Below, piece by piece: positions 42,277-51,182 of a stretch of DNA of 64,000 bases. The translations under genes were made by a program, and so were the position numbers. Position 1 is the first letter of the stretch. Each line of letters opens with the position of its first letter. The notes beneath the pieces were generated by a model. That model did no database searches and was not told where the DNA came from. It saw only the letters and a list, made by a program, of their open reading frames with translations. Origin of the DNA: an uncultured Lachnospiraceae bacterium (GTDB lineage: Bacteria; Bacillota; Clostridia; Lachnospirales; Lachnospiraceae); the NCBI GenBank assembly GCA_902780405.1, contig CACZFI010000004.1, positions 1 to 64,000 on the forward strand, given 5' to 3'.

Positions 42277-44400
42277 TTAATCCGCAGCGGTTCTCGGAAC
42301 GAAAACACGGCCCTGGCTGTGTTTTTCTTCTTTTTTGGTTTCGGAAACAGCCTGCTTGCAGAAGTACTCCTGCGCCGAAAGTTTGTCTTTTCCGCGTCTG
42401 TCCAGTTTCGCATAGGATCCGTCCGGCTGCATGATATGAACCTTCAGTGTATCCGCAAGCTGGACACGAAGAATATCGATCACTCTCTTTTTCAGATCCT
42501 CATCTTCCACAGGGAACGTGATCTCAACGCGCTTATCCAGATTTCTCGGCATCCAGTCCGCACTGCCCATGTAGCAGTCTTCAAATCCCTCATTATAGAA
42601 ATAGAAGATTCTCGCATGTTCAAGGAAATTACCGACGATGGATCTTACGGTAATATTCTCGGAAAGTCCTGGCACGCCGACTTTCAGACAGCAAATGCCT
42701 CGAACGATCAGGTCAATCTTTACGCCTGCGCAGGAAGCCTCATACAGTGCCTTGATAATGTCCGGATCGCAGAGAGAGTTCATCTTCGCAACAATACGCG
42801 CTTCTTTTCCTTCTCTTGCATTGTTCGCCTCGCGTCCGATCAGATACAGGAATTTCTTCTTCATCCAAAGCGGTGCCACAAGGAGTTTATTCCAGACGGG
42901 CGGTTCAGAGTATCCGGAGAGCATGTTGAACACTGCCGTGGCATCCTCGCCGATGGAGTCCGCCGCTGTAAAGATTCCCGTGTCCGTGTATAATTTTGCC
43001 GTGATATCGTTATAGTTTCCGGTACCGAGATGCACATAGCGCTTGATGCCCTCTTCTTCTCTTCTCACCACAAGCGCAATCTTGGAATGCGTCTTAAGGC
43101 CCACCAAGCCGTAGATCACATGGCATCCGGCCTTCTCAAGCTTTCTGGCCCAGTTGATATTATTCTCCTCATCAAAACGCGCTTTCAGTTCCACCAGAAC
43201 CGTGACCTGCTTACCGTTCTCGGCAGCGCGCGCCAAGGCTGCAACGATGGGACTGTTACCGCTCACGCGATACAGCGTCTGTTTGATCGCAAGTACATCG
43301 GGATCATTGGCCGCCTCCCTGATGAAGTCCACCACAGGTGTAAACTCGTAATACGGGTGATGGAGCAGAATATCCTTCTCCTTGATCTGGTCGAAGATAT
43401 TTCTGCCCGGATCAATTCCGGGAACAGGCTGAGGCACATATTTTTTGCTCTGAAGATGATCAAAGCCCGAAAGCCCCGCCACCTTGGAAAGAAACGTCAG
43501 ATCGAGCGGACCGTGAATGGAGAACACTACGCCATCTACCACGGACAGTCGCTCCTTCAGTTCTTTTAACAGCTTTTTATTGATATCCGCGTCTACCTCG
43601 AGTTTGATGACCTCACCCCAGGCTCTGCGTCTGATCTGTTTTTCGATTTCCTTTAAAAGATCCGCAGCTTCATCCTCATCAATGGAAAGGTCGGCGTTAC
43701 GGATAATACGAAACGCATGCGCACATTCTATATTGTACGTGAGAAATAATTTGGACAGATTTCTCTTGATCACTTCCTCAAGTAGAATGATGCAGCGCTT
43801 TCCGTCTCTTTCAGGCACCTCAACAACACGCGGCAGCACAGAGGGCACCTGCACGGTCGCTATGTCGGTCACCTCCGGGTTCTTCTTGTCGGTGATCAGC
43901 GCACCGATATTCAAGGAGCGATTGCTGATCAGCGGGAACGGGCGCGATGAATCCACCGCCATAGGTGTAAGAACAGGATACACCTCTTTGTCAAAGTACT
44001 TGTCCACATACTTCGCCTGTCGTTCATCGAGTTCCTCGTGATGCATAAGAAGCGTAAGCCCTTCTTCTGCAAGTTCGGGAAGCAACATGCGGTTCAATGT
44101 CTGATACTGCCGCTTGCTCATTCGCTTGGTTTCGGGAATGATCAGATCAAGCTGGCCCTCGGGCGTAAGCCCGGCGATATCCTTCTTGGTAATCCCGGCC
44201 TCCACCAGATCGATCAGAGATGCCACACGAACCATAAAGAATTCCGAGAGATTGGATTCCGTGATCCCGAGAAAGCGAAGTCGTTCAAACAGAGGAATAC
44301 TCTTATCCCTGGCTTCGTTTAGGATTCTGTAGTTGAATTTCAACCAGGAAAGTTCTCGGTTGTAGTAGTTTTCCGGGTTGTCCAGCATTTTCTTATCCAT
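42277..44400 (-). CDS. ppk: Polyphosphate kinase 1
   Basis: 707 aa, the usual PPK1 length. Forms polyphosphate from ATP. It starts with the family N-terminal block YYNRELSWLKFNYRILNEA; the autophosphorylated His lies in the RYVHLGTGNYN segment, and a second conserved His region includes EHARIFYFYN. It is the last gene of the deacetylase-folate-polyphosphate operon, three bases after ppx. Confidence 0.97.
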   Translation of the reverse strand: MDKKMLDNPENYYNRELSWLKFNYRILNEARDKSIPLFERLRFLGITESNLSEFFMVRVASLIDLVEAGITKKDIAGLTPEGQLDLIIPETKRMSKRQYQTLNRMLLPELAEEGLTLLMHHEELDERQAKYVDKYFDKEVYPVLTPMAVDSSRPFPLISNRSLNIGALITDKKNPEVTDIATVQVPSVLPRVVEVPERDGKRCIILLEEVIKRNLSKLFLTYNIECAHAFRIIRNADLSIDEDEAADLLKEIEKQIRRRAWGEVIKLEVDADINKKLLKELKERLSVVDGVVFSIHGPLDLTFLSKVAGLSGFDHLQSKKYVPQPVPGIDPGRNIFDQIKEKDILLHHPYYEFTPVVDFIREAANDPDVLAIKQTLYRVSGNSPIVAALARAAENGKQVTVLVELKARFDEENNINWARKLEKAGCHVIYGLVGLKTHSKIALVVRREEEGIKRYVHLGTGNYNDITAKLYTDTGIFTAADSIGEDATAVFNMLSGYSEPPVWNKLLVAPLWMKKKFLYLIGREANNAREGKEARIVAKMNSLCDPDIIKALYEASCAGVKIDLIVRGICCLKVGVPGLSENITVRSIVGNFLEHARIFYFYNEGFEDCYMGSADWMPRNLDKRVEITFPVEDEDLKKRVIDILRVQLADTLKVHIMQPDGSYAKLDRRGKDKLSAQEYFCKQAVSETKKEEKHSQGRVFVPRTAAD

Positions 44401-44403
44401 GGA

Positions 44404-45939
44404 TCATACGCTCCTTTTCTGTCGTAGTACCGGTCTGATACCGTAAACCTGTTCAAAGAAGTCCGCTCTTGCCTCAAAGAGTCCCGACTCCAGCGAAATA
44501 TCCTCGTAAGTTGACACATAGATCAGCATTTTGTCATCGGTGACGGTCACGGAAATATCATCGATCTTTTGCGTATGGCTCTTGTCGAGTACATTGGCGA
44601 TACGCAGGATTGCCGCAAGTTTGGCAATCACGATAAAATCCGCACCCTCCAGTGTCTTTGAAATCTCCGTCTGCGAAGGCAGATAGTAGAGATTGTATTT
44701 GATAATGTTCGCTACCTCCATACGTTCCTTGTGCGTCAAACCGATGATCTCGGAATTTGCCACTATGAAGTAGGAATTTTGCGCACCGTCATGAAGATTG
44801 ATATAGTTGCCGCACTCGTGCAAAATTGCGGAAATCTGCAGCAAAAGCCGCTCTTTCTTTCCGAGTTCGTGAATCTTCTTGAAGCTGTCAAAGAGCTTCA
44901 GCGCAAATTCCATTACTTTGTCCGTATGCGCTCTATTGCAGTGGTAACGCTTATTTAAATTCTGAGCGGACGCCACGATATCATCCTCGAAATTGTGATC
45001 AAAGCAGACACGGCTTCCCTCGTCCATATAGCCCGCCATGATACCGTCGCACAAATCCACGTTCGGCACATACACTTCTTCCGCCTTACAGTTGTTCAGG
45101 AAGGATGTGTAAATAATGACCGTAGGAAGTACAAGTGTCGCACGCTCATACGGTATCCCGTACTTATCCGACAGATCCTGCGGTGTCATCTTCGCAAGTT
45201 TCCGGTACATCTTCTCGAACTGTTCGCGGGAGATACTCTCGCGGTCCTTGATCTCCGGAATAAAGCTCTTGATGGTATCCGCTGCCTCTCCCACCATCAG
45301 GATGTTCTTGATCTCTTTATCGTTCAGGTAAATGTTTCGAAATGTTGCGATATCGCTGTCCACATACTCACTGATCACCTGATCCATACGGCCCGACTTG
45401 CTGCCCACCATGGAAAGGTAGTCGCGCACGCGGATCGCGCCGATGTGGATGTTCTCGGTCACGATGAGATTGTTCTTATCGAACAGGGAAATCTGGATAC
45501 TGCCCGCTCCCACATCAACAAAGGCCGTATTCTTGCTTACGACCTGATGGAACGCATCGTATCTTGCCACCATCCCTTTGAAGATCATATAACGCTGCTC
45601 GGAATTGCTCAAAACCTTAACCACAATTCCGGTATTTCTCTTGATAAAGTCCAACGCAAGCTCCTGATTCGACGCCTCTCGAATGGCACTTGTAGCAAAC
45701 GCCCGATAATCTGTAGCTTGATACTCTTTCATTTTTTTCTTGAAATCCTTCAGGATCTCGCAGACTTCAGACAGAACTTTCGTATCCAAGGCACCCTTTC
45801 TGTAGGTGTCCTTTCCGAGTTCCACTGATTTGGATATACGATCCAATTCACGAAAATTCTTCTTACCCGATATCTCGTAGATCTTCAGGATCAATTCGCT
45901 CGATCCCACATAGATGGACGCAAAGGTCTTCACTGCCAT
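44404..45939 (-). CDS. ppx: Ppx/GppA-type phosphatase with C-terminal HD-like domain
   Basis: 511 aa. Exopolyphosphatase or guanosine pentaphosphatase family: an actin-like ATPase fold with AFATSAIREASN and FVDVGAGSIQISLF. The C-terminal HD-like domain reads ILHECGNYINL, where relatives usually have LHD-x-GK; the Asp of the HD pair is Glu here. Direct pairing with ppk points to polyphosphate turnover. It begins two bases after folBK. Confidence 0.92.
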   Translation of the reverse strand: MAVKTFASIYVGSSELILKIYEISGKKNFRELDRISKSVELGKDTYRKGALDTKVLSEVCEILKDFKKKMKEYQATDYRAFATSAIREASNQELALDFIKRNTGIVVKVLSNSEQRYMIFKGMVARYDAFHQVVSKNTAFVDVGAGSIQISLFDKNNLIVTENIHIGAIRVRDYLSMVGSKSGRMDQVISEYVDSDIATFRNIYLNDKEIKNILMVGEAADTIKSFIPEIKDRESISREQFEKMYRKLAKMTPQDLSDKYGIPYERATLVLPTVIIYTSFLNNCKAEEVYVPNVDLCDGIMAGYMDEGSRVCFDHNFEDDIVASAQNLNKRYHCNRAHTDKVMEFALKLFDSFKKIHELGKKERLLLQISAILHECGNYINLHDGAQNSYFIVANSEIIGLTHKERMEVANIIKYNLYYLPSQTEISKTLEGADFIVIAKLAAILRIANVLDKSHTQKIDDISVTVTDDKMLIYVSTYEDISLESGLFEARADFFEQVYGIRPVLRQKRSV

Positions 45940-45941
45940 AG

Positions 45942-46793
45942 TTAACCCTCCGTGTAAGGTGATTCATCCTTCGGTTCGTTCTTGTCCAGTATATAAAGAA
46001 GCTCGAGCACCGTCTTTGAAAAGCCCGGATGCCACGCATAGGGAGCGATGGCAGCCAGGGGTTCAAGCACAAAGCGTCGTTTGGCCATCCACGGATGCGG
46101 GATGGTCAGGTGCTCTTCCATGATAATTTCCTTGTCGTATAAGATGATATCGATATCCAACGTGCGAGGTCCCCAGTGGACCATGCGTTTTCTGCCTGCG
46201 CCGTCCTCGATATCATTCACCACATGCAAAAGTTCTTCCGGCGTATAAAGTGTCTCGATCTCCAATGCGCCGTTTAAAAAATCATCCTGTTCCACGTCGC
46301 CGAAGGGCTTGGTCACAATGTAATCCGATACCTTGGTCACGCGAATGGATGCATCCTTGGAAAGCTGTTCCACTGCATAATCAAGATACCCTTCCCTGTC
46401 TCCGAGGTTGGAACCGATGGAGAGATATGCCACATGTTTTCTGCGTTCGATATCCACACACACCGTATCAAAGTCAGCATCGATGGGCGCTTCCGGTTTG
46501 GAGATACGGATGCGTACGTGTTTCACGAGATCATACTTCACGAGTATGGTATCCGCCACGCTCTCCGCAGCCGCCTCGATCAGGTCGTACTTGTCCTCCG
46601 TCATCGCAGCAATGATATCCGCACAGACATCCGCATAATTGACCGTAAGCGAAAGATCATCGGACACACCGGCATCGCGGAGTGAAAGGTAGAGTTCCGC
46701 CGTCACAAAAAACTTCTGCCCTTTTTGTTTCTCCTCGGGCAGCACGCCATGGTGCGCAAATACCTCCAGATCCTTGATCACGATTCTGTCCAT
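45942..46793 (-). CDS. folBK: Bifunctional dihydroneopterin aldolase / HPPK
   Basis: 283 aa. Residues 1 to about 118 are the FolB aldolase (MDRIVIKDLEVFAHHGVLPEEKQ in part: HHGVLPEE, plus YDLIEAAAESVAD). Residues about 120-283 are FolK pyrophosphokinase with LSIGSNLGDREGYL and the signature RTLDIDIILYD. The two steps turn dihydroneopterin into the substrate of FolP, whose gene ends one base before this one starts. Confidence 0.96.
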   Translation of the reverse strand: MDRIVIKDLEVFAHHGVLPEEKQKGQKFFVTAELYLSLRDAGVSDDLSLTVNYADVCADIIAAMTEDKYDLIEAAAESVADTILVKYDLVKHVRIRISKPEAPIDADFDTVCVDIERRKHVAYLSIGSNLGDREGYLDYAVEQLSKDASIRVTKVSDYIVTKPFGDVEQDDFLNGALEIETLYTPEELLHVVNDIEDGAGRKRMVHWGPRTLDIDIILYDKEIIMEEHLTIPHPWMAKRRFVLEPLAAIAPYAWHPGFSKTVLELLYILDKNEPKDESPYTEG

Positions 46794-46794
46794 A

Positions 46795-47622
46795 TCAGTC
46801 CTCTTTTTCGCGTTGCACTGCGTAAATCATGTCCAGCGCGCGGCGGTTCTTTTTAACATCGTGTACACGGTGAAACAGCGCGCCGTTTAAGTACCCCTGC
46901 ACGGTAAGCGCTACCGTAGCCTCTTCTCTTTCCTCCACAGGAAGCGAAAGTGTATTACCGATCACGGACTTTCTCGAGATACCGAGCAGCAACGGATATC
47001 CGAGACGGGTGTATGCTTCCAGACTCGCCAAAACCCGAAGATTCTGCTTCGTATCTTTGGCAAATCCGATTCCGGGATCGATTATGATCTTTTCATCCGG
47101 AATGCCGGCCGTCTTGGCAATCGCCACACTCGAAAGAAGGTCCTGTTTCACATCCTCGATCAGATTGCTGTAATCCGTATTCGAGCGGTTGTGCATCAGG
47201 CAGCATGCCACCTTATGTTTCGCGATCACTTCCGCCATGCCGTCATCCTGCGTAAGTCCCCAGATATCATTGATCAGATCTGCGCCCGCAAGGATACCGG
47301 CCTCCGCAACCTTCGACTTGCTGGTATCAAGAGAAACCGGAATCTCAAAGCGCTCCTTGATCGCCTCGATCACGAAGCAGGTGCGCGCAATCTCTTCTCC
47401 TGCCGTAACAGGTGTATGTCCCGGTCTGGTGGACTCACCGCCGACGTCGATGATGTCTGCGCCGGAGGCGATCATCTCTTCCGTATGTCTTAACGCAGCA
47501 TCGAGATCCGCGTAGTTTCCCCCATCCGAAAACGAATCGGGCGTCACATTCAGGATGCCCATAATATAAGGTCTGCCATCCAGCCAAAAATCTCTTTTTC
47601 CGATTCTCATACTCAGAAACAT
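46795..47622 (-). CDS. folP: Dihydropteroate synthase
   Basis: 275 aa. Joins p-aminobenzoate to the pterin pyrophosphate. Signature blocks are MGILNVTPDSFSDGG and the DVGGESTRPG loop. The ATG at 47622 follows GGGGG; an internal ATG at 47610 has no ribosome site. The pathway's first gene, folE, is not in the cluster. Confidence 0.96.
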   Translation of the reverse strand: MFLSMRIGKRDFWLDGRPYIMGILNVTPDSFSDGGNYADLDAALRHTEEMIASGADIIDVGGESTRPGHTPVTAGEEIARTCFVIEAIKERFEIPVSLDTSKSKVAEAGILAGADLINDIWGLTQDDGMAEVIAKHKVACCLMHNRSNTDYSNLIEDVKQDLLSSVAIAKTAGIPDEKIIIDPGIGFAKDTKQNLRVLASLEAYTRLGYPLLLGISRKSVIGNTLSLPVEEREEATVALTVQGYLNGALFHRVHDVKKNRRALDMIYAVQREKED

Positions 47623-47639
47623 ATGATACCCCCACGCAA

Positions 47640-48116
47640 TCAGTAGCTAACTACATGATTCTTTCTGTCTTCGGGCCAGTAACACTCTTCATACATCTCG
47701 CACTCAAAGCATCTCCTGGAAAGCTTGTCGGCACGGAATAAAAGATCCGCGAGAGATCCCGGTTCCGATCCTGCTTCATGATGCGCGAAAATCGCTTTTG
47801 CAATCTCCTCCGTCTCGCAAGTATCAAACCCCGCCTCAGGCAGAACCCGTCTCGCAAATGCAGCACTTGTGATATGGTGTGGCTCAGTCGCATCAAGCAA
47901 GCCCCTTCCCACGTCGTGCAGCAAAGCCGCCGCATAGATCACGTCCCTTGCGTATCCGCAAGATCCCTCGAGATTCAGGATATGAGCGATCCTTGCCACG
48001 TCCAGGCTGTGATCCAAACCATGTCTGCAGAATCGTCTCCCGCGTTCCTTCGCGGCAATATGATCCATCAATTGAAGATACGCCTGATGCTTCATCAGGC
48101 TGTCAATACGTTCCAT
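47640..48116 (-). CDS. HD-domain phosphohydrolase in the folate operon
   Basis: 158 aa. HD motif in ALLHDVGRG, with an early RHGLDHSLDVARIA block and a later HHEAG. The C-terminal tail has four Cys in RRCFECEMYEECYWP, a possible metal site. HD proteins occur in folate clusters of other Clostridia and may supply a missing phosphatase step between GTP cyclohydrolase and FolB; this is inference. It lies 37 bases after folC and 17 bases before folP. Confidence 0.88.
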   Translation of the reverse strand: MERIDSLMKHQAYLQLMDHIAAKERGRRFCRHGLDHSLDVARIAHILNLEGSCGYARDVIYAAALLHDVGRGLLDATEPHHITSAAFARRVLPEAGFDTCETEEIAKAIFAHHEAGSEPGSLADLLFRADKLSRRCFECEMYEECYWPEDRKNHVVSY

Positions 48117-48153
48117 TCGTCAGTACCTTGACGCATATATGTAGTATGCTACT

Positions 48154-49419
48154 TTATGAATTCCACACGTTACAATCGAGAAAATAGGAAATGAAAGACA
48201 ACGAACCACAGACCATAATCACATCATCTGCCGAAGCTTCTTTCTTAGCAAGCAAAAGCGCTTCCTCGTAGTTTTCGGCAGCAACAGCGGTAACACCCGC
48301 CTCTTCTATCACCGCAGCGAGTTCCTTCGCAGAAAGCCCTCTTTGGTTCTTCGGAGTCAGGGTAAACGCACAGCTCATGGTCGGTGCCAACAGGCGGGCC
48401 ATTGACTTGTAATCCTTATCCCTCAACACTCCTATTATATATATTATTCGTCTGTTTGTAAAATAATAATTCACCGTGGAAAGCAGGCTCTCCCACGCCG
48501 GAAGATTGTGTGCTCCGTCCACATATACCAGAGGCCGGTCACACATTTTGGTCATCCTTCCGGGCCAGGTCGTGCGACGAAGGCCTTCCTTGATCGCGTC
48601 CTGTGAAATGCCCAGAATGCGCAGCGTCTCGACGGCCACGCAGGCATTCACGGGCTGAAAAGTTCCGGGAAGCCCGATCACATAATCCTCTCCCTTATAG
48701 GTAAATGTTGTTTTCTCCGGAAGCACACTCTCAACCCGGATCTCATCCGCAGATACCAGAACCAAAGGATTACCCATAAATTCTCTTGTCTCGCGAATGA
48801 CATTTGCAACCGCTTCCTCCTGCGGTGCCGAAACCACCGGCACGCCGGGCTTTATGATACCGGCTTTTTCCGATGTAATCTTCTCTATCGTATCTCCGAG
48901 AAACTGCATATGATCCATACCGATCGAGGCAAAAACCGTCACCACGGGATGTGCCACAACATTGGTCGCATCCAGCCTTCCGCCCATACCGCACTCAACC
49001 AGGGCAAAATCCACCTTCTCCTCGGCAAATAGAAGAAACGCCATCGCTGTTTCAATTTCAAAGGCAGTAAGCGGCTGGTATCCGTCTTTCTCCACAGTTT
49101 CGGCCACCTTGCGAACCTTGGTCATAAGATTCGCCGTCCGTTCCTGTTGGATCATGACACCGTCAAGCGTAAAACGCTCCTCATAATCGCGAAGCGCGGG
49201 CGATGCGTACCTGCCCACCCTGTAACCGTATGCCAAAAGGCCCTGTTCCACGTATGCAAAAACAGAGCCCTTGCCGTTCGTACCCGCGATATGCAGGACT
49301 CTTACCGCATCCTGCGGGTTTCCCATACGTCGCAAAAGCTCCCGTATACTACGTAAGCCCGGCACTATGCCGAGCTTATTCTTTTCCTCAATATATTGCA
49401 TCGATTCTTCGTAGTTCAA
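48154..49419 (-). CDS. folC: Folylpolyglutamate synthase / dihydrofolate synthase
   Basis: 421 aa. Mur-ligase-type enzyme adding glutamate to dihydropteroate and folates. The P-loop is HIAGTNGKGSVFAY, followed by the SPALRDYEERF segment and ECGMGGRLDATN. It starts two bases after the deacetylase stop. Together with HD-folP-folBK it gives most of the folate branch. Confidence 0.96.
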   Translation of the reverse strand: MNYEESMQYIEEKNKLGIVPGLRSIRELLRRMGNPQDAVRVLHIAGTNGKGSVFAYVEQGLLAYGYRVGRYASPALRDYEERFTLDGVMIQQERTANLMTKVRKVAETVEKDGYQPLTAFEIETAMAFLLFAEEKVDFALVECGMGGRLDATNVVAHPVVTVFASIGMDHMQFLGDTIEKITSEKAGIIKPGVPVVSAPQEEAVANVIRETREFMGNPLVLVSADEIRVESVLPEKTTFTYKGEDYVIGLPGTFQPVNACVAVETLRILGISQDAIKEGLRRTTWPGRMTKMCDRPLVYVDGAHNLPAWESLLSTVNYYFTNRRIIYIIGVLRDKDYKSMARLLAPTMSCAFTLTPKNQRGLSAKELAAVIEEAGVTAVAAENYEEALLLAKKEASADDVIMVCGSLSFISYFLDCNVWNS

Positions 49420-49420
49420 G

Positions 49421-50497
49421 CTAATCCTCCGTTACGTGCTGCACAGGGATCACGTCTTCGGTAATCGGGCAGATCTCATATCCTTCCGCCTTCAGCGTAT
49501 CGATCAGACCCTGCAACGCCTTGGCGGTTTCCTGACAGTTCTTGAAGTCATGCATCAAGACAACGGAATCGCCTTCGTTCGCACGAACATAGCCCATAAC
49601 ATTTTCATTTAGTTCTTCTGCAGTCAGGCTGTCATCCTCCGCATCACCGGACTGCGCGTTCCAGTCGAAATAAGTATAACCCTCTTCATCGAGATAATCA
49701 ATCATCTCCTGCGTATCTACATGATCACTTACCGTATTGGAGCTTCCACCCGGAAAACGGTAAAGCCTGCTGTCCACGCCCGTACGCTGCTCGACAAAGT
49801 CATGAATGGATTTCACATCGCGCTCGAAGCACTCCTGATTGGCATAAACAATCTCATACTTGTGCGTGTAGGAATGCAGTCCGATGCTGTGTCCCTCGTC
49901 CACGATCCTGTTATAAAGCGGCCACATCGACTGATCACCGTTGTAGATTACAAAGAATGTTGCCTTGACATTGTTTTTCTTCAATGTATCGAGGATCATC
50001 GGCGTATATACACTCGGCCCGTCATCAAATGTCAGATAAACCTTATGCCCGTTATAATTGGCACGCAATTCCTCTTCCTGCTTTTCAAGATACTCCTCGT
50101 ACTCCTCTTCAGATCTGGTCTGCGCCAGATAGACAATGTCCGTCATGGTCGACTTCTGCGGAGCGGGATTATCATCGGCAAGCGCTGTTGCCGTCCAATC
50201 CGCAACTGTTGAGTCCTCGGTCGATACCGCTTCGCCCACGCCGAGTGCATGCGCAATACGATCGATCCGCTCATCCATTGCGTTGATCTTCATAAACAGG
50301 TAGGTAAACAGAAGTGCCGGAAGCAAAACCAGCGCAAAGCAGACCGCATAGCGGACCCGCTTTCTTAAGCGTTCCTCCTTCTGAGTCGCGTGTCTTTTCT
50401 GTGCTCTGGCCTCAAGATCCTCCAGTTCACGATGTTCCTGCTCCTGTTCCAGCAATTCTTTTTCATATTCAATTATGGTTTTTTGCTCTTTTTCCAT
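49421..50497 (-). CDS. Membrane-anchored polysaccharide deacetylase (NodB/CE4)
   Basis: 358 aa. A cytoplasmic coiled-coil head (1-47), one membrane helix (about 48-68), a linker, and an outer CE4 domain (about 150-355). Metal and catalytic residues are visible: TFDDGPS (D158, D159), HSYTH (H208, H212) and RFPGGS. It probably removes acetyl groups from peptidoglycan or another wall polymer. It is first gene of a seven-gene unit with folC-HD-folP-folBK-ppx-ppk. Confidence 0.93.
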   Translation of the reverse strand: MEKEQKTIIEYEKELLEQEQEHRELEDLEARAQKRHATQKEERLRKRVRYAVCFALVLLPALLFTYLFMKINAMDERIDRIAHALGVGEAVSTEDSTVADWTATALADDNPAPQKSTMTDIVYLAQTRSEEEYEEYLEKQEEELRANYNGHKVYLTFDDGPSVYTPMILDTLKKNNVKATFFVIYNGDQSMWPLYNRIVDEGHSIGLHSYTHKYEIVYANQECFERDVKSIHDFVEQRTGVDSRLYRFPGGSSNTVSDHVDTQEMIDYLDEEGYTYFDWNAQSGDAEDDSLTAEELNENVMGYVRANEGDSVVLMHDFKNCQETAKALQGLIDTLKAEGYEICPITEDVIPVQHVTED

Positions 50498-50558
50498 TTT
50501 GGGTCTTTACAAAACTACATCTTGTGGTATAATAATCTCATCATACAAGTTATACCAT

Positions 50559-50591
50559 GCAACCATTGTCGGAACACGACTTTTTGGTTGC
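50559..50591 (-). other. 5' leader hairpin of the deacetylase/folate/polyphosphate operon
   Basis: GCAACCA (50591-50585 on the minus strand) pairs with TGGTTGC (50565-50559), with an inner GTCG/CGAC stem. It lies at the very start of the predicted transcript. The 324-base gap 50498-50821 otherwise contains the promoter, the next terminator and AT-rich sequence; no gene seen. Confidence 0.6.
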
Positions 50592-50598
50592 ATTTTTT

Positions 50599-50627
50599 AT
50601 TGTAATACGGGTTAACATAAATGTCAA
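50599..50627 (-). promoter_or_regulatory. Promoter of the deacetylase-folate-polyphosphate operon
   Basis: Minus strand: consensus TTGACA (50627-50622), 17-bp spacer, TACAAT (50604-50599). Start near 50592. Confidence 0.85.
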
Positions 50628-50751
50628 GTAATATTTCATAGTTTTGTAACATTTTTGTAATATCTTGTCCTCACCATTTCACAAAGCCATCCAATTACGC
50701 TCGTTGCTTCTTCTATTTGTTAAGAATTTGTAACATTTTCAATCTGGAAAT

Positions 50752-50790
50752 CAAAAAGGAGAGAAGCAGTTATGTCTACTTCTCTCCTTA
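50752..50790 (-). terminator. Terminator of the clpX/small membrane protein unit
   Basis: Perfect AAGGAGAGAAG / CTTCTCTCCTT stem, then TTTGATTT on the minus strand. Confidence 0.85.
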
Positions 50791-50821
50791 TCGGTTTACA
50801 TATCGTATTTACATATGATCT

Positions 50822-51169
50822 TTACATATGGAATGCTTCACCCTGTTTTTTCATCATTTCATCGTATTGCGCGTACATTTTTTGAACGCTGTTCTCCAAA
50901 AGATAGTAATGCATGATATAGGGAATCATCAGTACCATCAGTGCGACAACCAGCGCAAAGATCACAAGTTTTCCCGTAAAATTCAGATAGAGAATGCTCG
51001 CAATCGTCATCAGCGCAAACAATACCGTCACGATCAGATGTACCAGTCGCTCATGGGCAAAAAAGGAAATCTGCACCAGGTGCTTTCTCGCTTCCTTCTC
51101 CCAATCAACATCCTCTCGGGAAAGAAGTTCATCCACATATGCAAGATAGGCAAGTATCCTTTTCTTCAT
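50822..51169 (-). CDS. Small two-helix membrane protein of unknown function
   Basis: 115 aa. A charged N-terminal helix, two hydrophobic segments (about 43-63 and 67-88) and a Met/Gln-rich end. No recognised family. It follows clpX by 13 bases with an AGGACTT-type weak ribosome site, and a terminator lies beyond it, so it is probably cotranscribed with clpX. Confidence 0.75.
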   Translation of the reverse strand: MKKRILAYLAYVDELLSREDVDWEKEARKHLVQISFFAHERLVHLIVTVLFALMTIASILYLNFTGKLVIFALVVALMVLMIPYIMHYYLLENSVQKMYAQYDEMMKKQGEAFHM

Positions 51170-51182
51170 AATAGAAGTCCTT

